A stretch of DNA of 10,565 nucleotides, from NCBI GenBank assembly GCA_023404715.1, contig JAEYAR010000035.1:1-10565 (forward strand), given 5' to 3'. Below, piece after piece: positions 6,851 through 10,565 of the stretch. This stretch comes from Bacillota bacterium. Its GTDB lineage: Bacteria; Bacillota; Clostridia; Christensenellales; Aristaeellaceae. Every line of letters begins with the position of its first letter. Position 1 is the stretch's first letter. The position numbers were made by a program, and so were the translations under genes. Under the pieces are notes generated by a model. That model had not been told where the DNA came from and searched no databases. It worked only from the letters and a program-made list of their open reading frames with translations.

Positions 6851-7708
6851 TTATGCCTTCGTGCCTGTGAGCGCGATGCCCTCGATGAACTGGCGCTGAA
6901 AGCACAGGTATAGCAAAAGCATGGGGATCATCGCCAGCGCAGAGCCGGCCATCATGATCGGATATTTGGTGGAGTGCTGCCCCTGTAACGAGCTGATGCC
7001 CGCCGAAAGCGTCATCTTGTCGATGTTCATATTGACGATGAGCGGCCACATCATGTCGCCGTAAGCGAATACGGCCGTGAAAACGGCCAACGCCATCAAA
7101 GCGGTCTTCGTCAGCGGCATCAGGATGAGCAGGAACGTCTGCCCTGTGTTGCATCCGTCCAGCAGCGCCGCCTCGGTCAGGTCGTTTGGCAGCCCCAGGT
7201 AGAACTGGCGCAGGAAAAACGTGCCGAACGCGCTGACCAAGCCCGGGAATACGAGCGCAAAGATCGTGTTCAGCTGACCCATCGAGGAAAGGATCAGGTA
7301 CTGCGGGATGATAAATACCTGCGAAGGCAACATCAATTGGGTCAGCACGATGAAAAAGAGCGCGTTTTTCAAGGGGAACTTCAGCTTCGCAAACGCAAAC
7401 CCCGCCATCGACGAAAAGATCGTCGCGCAGACGACGCGCCAGAAGATGAGCACGATCGTATTGATGTAGAGCTTGTCGAAGGGCAGCGTACGCAGCACCT
7501 CGGTGTAGTTTTCGGTCAGCCATTTTTGCGGCAGCAGCGTCGGCGGAATGAGAATGGACTCGCCCAGGCTCTTAAAGGACGTCAAAATCATCCAAACGAA
7601 CGGGAAGATCATAATAAAGGATCCGACGCAGAGGATAAGATGGATCAGCGCATGGCCGCGCCGCTCCCTCGTAAAGAGACGCTTGTTTTGAATTGCCTTG
7701 ACCTGCAT
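6851..7708 (-). CDS. Carbohydrate ABC transporter permease, MalG-like (CUT1)
   Basis: Inner-membrane permease of a binding-protein-dependent sugar importer. The 285 residues contain six predicted membrane segments (about 21-45, 82-106, 114-142, 147-168, 203-225 and 249-270). The cytoplasmic EAA loop that contacts the ATPase is at 179-199, reading EAALLDGCNTGQ and then ILMPL. The C-terminus FIEGIALTGTKA matches the MalG/MsmG-type ending (usual form FVEGLTAGAVKG). An open frame reaches 7777, but that part overlaps the MalF-like gene. ATG at 7706-7708, with a GAGGGGTGG overlapping the upstream stop codon, gives the usual length. It follows the partner permease by 11 bases. The substrate cannot be told from sequence. 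No ATPase gene follows; such systems often share an MsmK/MsmX-type ATPase encoded elsewhere. Confidence 0.93.
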   Translation of the reverse strand: MQVKAIQNKRLFTRERRGHALIHLILCVGSFIMIFPFVWMILTSFKSLGESILIPPTLLPQKWLTENYTEVLRTLPFDKLYINTIVLIFWRVVCATIFSSMAGFAFAKLKFPLKNALFFIVLTQLMLPSQVFIIPQYLILSSMGQLNTIFALVFPGLVSAFGTFFLRQFYLGLPNDLTEAALLDGCNTGQTFLLILMPLTKTALMALAVFTAVFAYGDMMWPLIVNMNIDKMTLSAGISSLQGQHSTKYPIMMAGSALAMIPMLLLYLCFQRQFIEGIALTGTKA

Positions 7709-7719
7709 GATGCCACCCC

Positions 7720-8640
7720 TCAATCGTAATGCACGAGTTTCTTTTCGGCGATAAACTGGAAGAACGTGAGCGCGCAAATCAGCGCAAAGCTCCAGAGCAC
7801 GATGGCCGAGGCGTAGCCCTTGTTGAACTTTTCAAACGCTTCTCTGTAAAAGAGCACCATGAGCGTCACGCCTTTTTTATACGCCGGGTTGGAACTCTTG
7901 ATGAGCATATAAACCGTATCGAACTGTTTGATAGAGGACATCACGCGCATCATGACCACGAAAAACAGCGTCGGCGAAATCAGCGGCACCGTGATGTGGA
8001 AAAAACGCTGCACGGCGCTGGCGCCGTCGATCTCGCATGCCTCGTAATACGTGCGCGGGATCGATTGCAGCCCCGCCAGGATGAGCACCAAATCGTAACC
8101 GATCGCGCTCCAGATGCAGATGATCGCGCAGGAGAGCAGCGCGGTGTTCGGATCCGACAGCCAATTCACCGCCGGGACGCCAAACACACCCAGGAATTGA
8201 TTCAAGATGCCGCACTCCGCGTTGAAAATCCATCGCCAGACCATAGCGACCGCAGCCGGCGCCACGACCATAGGCAAAAAGTAGATGCCACGATATACGT
8301 CGCGTCCACGGATCTTAGAATTGAGAAGCGTCGCCAGAATCAACGCGATGAATACGCCCACCGGAACGGTCAGCACCATAAAGTAGATCGTGTTCGAAGT
8401 CGACTGCCAGATTAGGCTGTCTGAAAACAGCTTTTCAAAGTTTTTTAACCCGATGAATTTCGTCGGCCCCAGGCCTTGCGACTTGAGAAGGCTCATGTAA
8501 ATCGTTTGAAAAAACGGATAGATATTGAGCACGATGAGACCGATGATGGTCGGCGCTACGAGGATGTAGGCCCACAGCCACTCGCTCTTCATACGCGGCC
8601 GGCGTGTCCGAAGGTCCGCGCGGGCAGTATGAACGGTCAT
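7720..8640 (-). CDS. Carbohydrate ABC transporter permease, MalF-like (CUT1)
   Basis: Membrane permease that pairs with the next gene's product to form the sugar channel. The 306 residues show six predicted membrane segments (about 22-50, 84-107, 117-139, 167-194, 222-246 and 278-298). A basic N-terminus precedes the segment AYILVAPTIIGLIVLNIYP, typical of short MalF/UgpA/LacF-type permeases. The EAA loop is at 200-220 (EACEIDGASAVQ then ITVPL). The extracytoplasmic-side stretch NAECGILNQFL and NWLSDP is common in this family. The ATG at 8638-8640 has AGGAGG (8652-8657) eleven bases upstream. The gene is separated from the binding-protein gene by 138 bases that include a terminator-like hairpin, so it is probably expressed at a lower level. 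Family assignment is firm; the substrate is unknown. Confidence 0.93.
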   Translation of the reverse strand: MTVHTARADLRTRRPRMKSEWLWAYILVAPTIIGLIVLNIYPFFQTIYMSLLKSQGLGPTKFIGLKNFEKLFSDSLIWQSTSNTIYFMVLTVPVGVFIALILATLLNSKIRGRDVYRGIYFLPMVVAPAAVAMVWRWIFNAECGILNQFLGVFGVPAVNWLSDPNTALLSCAIICIWSAIGYDLVLILAGLQSIPRTYYEACEIDGASAVQRFFHITVPLISPTLFFVVMMRVMSSIKQFDTVYMLIKSSNPAYKKGVTLMVLFYREAFEKFNKGYASAIVLWSFALICALTFFQFIAEKKLVHYD

Positions 8641-8726
8641 TCGCGATCAGCCCTCCTATTTGCGCTCTTCCCTCTCGCGATGAAGAGACGCCTTTTTTCG
8701 CGCCGGGCTCTCTAAATAGCCGCGGC

Positions 8727-8762
8727 AAAATCCAAAAGCAGGGGAGGCGCGTACCTCCCCTG
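8727..8762 (-). terminator. Hairpin after the binding-protein gene, probable partial terminator
   Basis: On the minus strand a perfect 9-bp GC-rich stem CAGGGGAGG/CCTCCCCTG encloses the loop TACGCG (8739-8762). It is followed by an interrupted T-tract, CTTTTGGATTTT. It starts 16 bases after the stop of the solute-binding protein gene. The broken T-tract suggests incomplete termination or a 3'-end barrier that stabilises the binding-protein message, as is common where the binding protein must outnumber the permeases. Confidence 0.65.
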
Positions 8763-8778
8763 TCGCGTTGCCGATTCC

Positions 8779-9999
8779 TTATTCCGCTTCGATCTCAGTG
8801 ATCGTCTCGTGCAGCTGGTTGCACGCTTCCTCAACCGTCAACTCACCGGTATAGGCGGCGGTCATCAGCTCCGTCTCGGTGCCCTCCCAAAGCGACTTAT
8901 TCGGGGAGAACGGGAACTGCACGCCGTAAGCGATCATTTCGGTGTAGCACTCGATGTTGAGACCGGTAAAATTATCGGTAAAGGATTTTTCCGTTCCCGC
9001 ATAGGCGGGGATAGCCGCCTTATGCTGCCCCTGCAGGATGTTGGCCTGCTCGCTGCCACAGAAGGCTAGGAAGTCCTTTACGACGTCCGGATGCGCCGTA
9101 TTATACGCGCCGGCATAGCCCAGGCCGTTGTAGATGGAGGCGCGCTGTTTGCCCTGCGGCAGCACGCACAGGTCGAATTTGTCTTTGATCAGCTCGTTGC
9201 TCGTGTAGGCGGACATCATCCAGCTGCCCACAAATTGCATCGCGAGCCTGCCCGACTGGAATTGATCGTCGTTGCCCATATCGGTGAAGGACTCCAGGCT
9301 CGGGGATACGCCGTCCACCAGCATCAGGTCCACCCAAGCCTTCACAGCCTCCTGCGTCTCGGGCAGGTTGTAGCCGGATACGCCGTTTTCAAAGGCAAAG
9401 CCGCCGTTTTGATAGATGAAGTTGAGATAGCCGGACTGCGTATCGTTCGGCGCGCCGAAGCCATAGATATTCTTTTCCTTGTCGGTTAGCTTCTTCGCCG
9501 TCTCGCGCAGCGTCTCCCACGTCCAGGTATCGTCCGGATAAGCGATGCCCGCCGCGTCGAAGATCTCCTTGTTGTACGCCAACGCGATGGTGTCGTAGTC
9601 CTTCGGAATCGCCAGCTGCGCGCCGTCGAAGTTATACAGCGCGGTGATGCCGGAGGGATACGGGCTGTAATCGTAGTTCATGTCCGTCAGATTAAGCAGC
9701 ATGCCGGCGCTCGCGTACTTCATGAACTGATTGGAGTGCATCCAGAATACGTCGGGAAGCTGCCCGCCCTGCGCGGCGGCTTCGAGCTTGGTCCAATACT
9801 CGCTCCAGGGCGTCACCTGCGTTTCAATCTTTACCTCCGGATGCTCGGCCATGTAAGCCTCGGCGATCGCGCGCATACCGGGCTCCTGGTTCGTATCCCA
9901 AAACGCGAACGTCAGCGTCACGTCCTCCGCCATGGCTGCCGGCGCGGCGAGTGCGGCGAACATCAGGACGCTTAAAAGGATGGCCAGAAACTTTTTCAT
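8779..9999 (-). CDS. Extracellular sugar-binding protein of ABC importer (SBP family 1), no lipobox
   Basis: Captures the sugar outside the membrane and delivers it to the MalF/MalG-like pair. The 406 residues start with a signal peptide: MKK, a hydrophobic core LAILLSVLMFAALAA and a likely signal peptidase I cleavage after AMA (residue 24), leaving ED at the mature N-terminus. The body fits solute-binding family 1 (MalE-like): LTFAFWDTN, then QVTPWSEYWTKLEAAAQGGQLPDVFWM in separate segments around 57-85, LAIPKDYDTIALAYNKEIFDAAGI, and a mid-protein FQSGRLAMQFVGSWMM. There is no cysteine in or after the signal peptide where a lipobox would be, although most monoderm binding proteins are lipoproteins. 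The ATG at 9997-9999 has AAAGGGGG about eleven bases upstream. It is the first gene of the operon. The substrate is not deducible. Confidence 0.94.
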   Translation of the reverse strand: MKKFLAILLSVLMFAALAAPAAMAEDVTLTFAFWDTNQEPGMRAIAEAYMAEHPEVKIETQVTPWSEYWTKLEAAAQGGQLPDVFWMHSNQFMKYASAGMLLNLTDMNYDYSPYPSGITALYNFDGAQLAIPKDYDTIALAYNKEIFDAAGIAYPDDTWTWETLRETAKKLTDKEKNIYGFGAPNDTQSGYLNFIYQNGGFAFENGVSGYNLPETQEAVKAWVDLMLVDGVSPSLESFTDMGNDDQFQSGRLAMQFVGSWMMSAYTSNELIKDKFDLCVLPQGKQRASIYNGLGYAGAYNTAHPDVVKDFLAFCGSEQANILQGQHKAAIPAYAGTEKSFTDNFTGLNIECYTEMIAYGVQFPFSPNKSLWEGTETELMTAAYTGELTVEEACNQLHETITEIEAE

Positions 10000-10042
10000 G
10001 GTTGGAAAATCCCCCTTTCAAAATGGAAGCTTGATTGATGTT

Positions 10043-10048
10043 ATTATA
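10043..10048 (-). promoter_or_regulatory. Candidate -10 of the sugar importer operon
   Basis: Perfect TATAAT on the minus strand, 43 bases before the binding-protein ATG, with a predicted start at about 10036. The position 17 bp upstream (10066-10071) reads AGAGGA, a very poor -35. A good -10 without a -35 is typical of promoters needing an activator. Confidence 0.5.
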
Positions 10049-10070
10049 CCGTCTCTTCCGCCCCTTCCTC

Positions 10071-10170
10071 TACAATAATCCTATCAACTTCGTACAAAAT
10101 ACTCACATCACTTAATTTTTCACGTCCCATATGGGCAATAAGTGCAACGTTATATGTTACAATAATGCAA
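10071..10170. repeat. CAATAA direct repeats, candidate operator sites
   Basis: On the plus strand CAATAAGTGCAA (10136-10147) and CAATAATGCAA (10160-10170) form a direct repeat with starts 24 bp apart. TACAATAAT recurs exactly at 10071-10079 and 10158-10166. The 10071 copy touches the missing -35 of the importer promoter, and the copies at 10073 and 10136 are 63 bp apart, about six helical turns. The layout resembles direct-repeat sites of AraC-type activators. The repeats are seen; a binding function is inferred, and AT-richness makes chance matches easier. Confidence 0.35.
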
Positions 10171-10200
10171 TAAAAATGGCGTTTTGTGTTCAACCGCCTC

Positions 10201-10230
10201 TTGCTGCGTCCTCCTGGGCAACGGTATAAT
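10201..10230 (+). promoter_or_regulatory. Candidate rightward promoter for the edge gene
   Basis: TTGCTG (10201-10206), an 18-bp spacer and a perfect TATAAT (10225-10230). The predicted start at about 10237 would give a leader of roughly 155 bases before the ATG at 10391. The -35 is weak. No better rightward promoter is seen closer to the gene. Confidence 0.4.
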
Positions 10231-10292
10231 GGGATGGGGTTATTTATCATTCCCAAAAAACGTACAGGTTTTCTGTCATCCTTCTCATGCAT

Positions 10293-10323
10293 AAAAAAAG
10301 ACACTCTCCGGAATCGGAGAGTG
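10293..10323 (-). terminator. Leftward intrinsic terminator in the divergent region
   Basis: Minus strand: a perfect 9-bp stem CACTCTCCG/CGGAGAGTG with a four-base loop (10302-10323), then TC and seven T's (10293-10299). In the plus direction the stem is followed by CGCCGCTGCTT, so it is not a rightward terminator. No leftward gene is seen to its right within the window, so what it terminates is unclear: antisense transcription from the edge gene, a very short RNA, or a leader of the importer operon. Confidence 0.75.
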
Positions 10324-10336
10324 CGCCGCTGCTTCT

Positions 10337-10365
10337 TTTATATACCAAACTATGTAATGTCTCAA
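10337..10365 (-). promoter_or_regulatory. Candidate leftward promoter just upstream of the terminator
   Basis: Minus strand -35 TTGAGA (10360-10365), 17-bp spacer, -10 TATAAA (10337-10342). A start near 10330 would place the intrinsic terminator stem at about +8 to +29, so most transcripts would be only about 40 bases. The -35 overlaps the right arm of the 10262-10374 inverted repeat. AT-rich sequence makes a chance match possible. Confidence 0.35.
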
Positions 10366-10390
10366 AACCTGTGCTTTAGGAGGAATGCGC

Positions 10391-10565
10391 ATGGAAAGGT
10401 TCCCGAATCTGTGGCGGGGCAGCCTCGAGCTCCTCGCACTTACCAACCTTTCGGTGCGCGAAGGGATGGGCGATCACACCGAAAGCGGCAGGCTGCGCCT
10501 CATGTGCACGTCGGCCGGAGGCTGCGAGGTGCAGTTCATGAACGCGCAGGCGCACCTGACCGGCC
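10391..10565 (+). CDS. N-terminal part of an unrecognised protein, possibly a transcription regulator
   Basis: 58 codons are visible before the window ends. The ATG at 10391-10393 has a perfect AGGAGG (10378-10383) seven bases upstream, so the frame is well supported, and its codon use is GC-rich like the neighbours. The protein begins MERFPNLWRGSLELLALTNL and continues with a stretch rich in Gly, Arg and Leu (GRLRLMCTSAGGCEVQF). No signal peptide or membrane segment is seen. Being divergent from a sugar importer, it could be that operon's regulator; the LRLMCTSAGGCEVQF pattern would suit the cupin-like sensor half of an AraC-type protein, but the fragment is too short to say. Treat the function as unknown. 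Confidence 0.75.
   Translation, partial: MERFPNLWRGSLELLALTNLSVREGMGDHTESGRLRLMCTSAGGCEVQFMNAQAHLTG

Larger units (their letters stand above)
10262..10374 (+). repeat. Long-range inverted repeat framing the leader of the edge gene
   Basis: GTACAGGTTTT (10262-10272) pairs with AAAACCTGTGC (10364-10374): 11 bp with one G-U, 9 bp of it perfect. The right arm ends three bases before the AGGAGG of the gene at 10391. In rightward RNA the arms would close a domain of about 90 bases that also contains the hairpin at 10302-10323, an architecture like that of structured leaders. It matches no riboswitch class I recognise. The arms could instead be protein-binding DNA half-sites, or chance. Confidence 0.35.
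10000..10390. other. AT-rich divergent intergenic control region
   Basis: These 391 bases between the divergent binding-protein gene and the right-edge gene hold no convincing coding sequence. They are visibly richer in A and T than the flanking genes. They contain candidate promoters, CAATAA-type repeats, a perfect palindrome CCCATATGGG (10126-10135), a leftward intrinsic terminator and a long-range inverted repeat, which are entered separately. Control of the sugar importer and of the divergent gene is presumably placed here. Confidence 0.7.

Noticed and set aside
10126..10135. CCCATATGGG palindrome as an operator
   Set aside because: It is a perfect 10-bp palindrome, but too short and not repeated elsewhere in the region to support a binding-site call alone.
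10209..10215. TCCTCCT as an anti-Shine-Dalgarno partner for AGGAGGA at 10378-10384
   Set aside because: It lies upstream of the best rightward -10 (10225-10230), so it would not be in that transcript; a 7-base match is also easily due to chance.
10044..10304. Minus-strand open frame of 86 codons in the divergent region
   Set aside because: Its start is a GTG inside the terminator stem and codons 2-4 are the T-tract; there is no ribosome binding site and no family resemblance.

Overview
The window reads as a GC-rich, low-redundancy stretch of a Firmicutes (Bacillota, class Clostridia-like) chromosome. The evidence is the gene order lepA-hemW-hrcA-grpE-dnaK, a perfect CIRCE operator in front of hrcA, strong AGGAGG-type ribosome binding sites, and a DnaK that lacks the roughly 20-residue N-terminal insert typical of Gram-negative DnaK. 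A Christensenellales-like clostridium would fit the high GC and the style of the solute-binding protein, but that is a guess from memory and not shown by the sequence. All genes but one lie on the minus strand.

From right to left along transcription: (i) 10391-10565 is the start of a plus-strand gene cut by the window edge. (ii) 10000-10390 is an AT-rich divergent regulatory region with candidate promoters, direct repeats, an intrinsic terminator and a long-range inverted repeat. (iii) 9999-6851 is a three-gene CUT1-type carbohydrate ABC importer operon (solute-binding protein, MalF-like permease, MalG-like permease). It has an interrupted terminator-like hairpin between the binding protein and the permeases and a strong intrinsic terminator at its end; no ATPase gene is present. 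(iv) 6788-4909 is the lepA (elongation factor 4) gene with its own sigma-A-type promoter and a TTG start. (v) 4906-3746 is hemW, two bases behind lepA. (vi) 3752-3638 is a heat-shock control region with phased A-tracts, a TTGACA/TATTTT promoter, CIRCE and one extra CIRCE half-site. (vii) 3613-1 is the class I heat-shock operon hrcA-grpE-dnaK; dnaK runs off the left edge shortly before its stop, and dnaJ would be expected beyond.

Functionally the left two thirds is protein and translation quality control: HrcA represses the operon through CIRCE, and GrpE recharges DnaK by nucleotide exchange. LepA acts on ribosomes, and HemW is a radical-SAM haem-handling protein. The right third is an inducible sugar uptake locus, probably controlled by the divergent gene. 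I saw no mobile element, CRISPR array, rRNA or tRNA and no clearly new system. The least explained signals are in the 10000-10390 intergenic region and in the control region of the hrcA operon.
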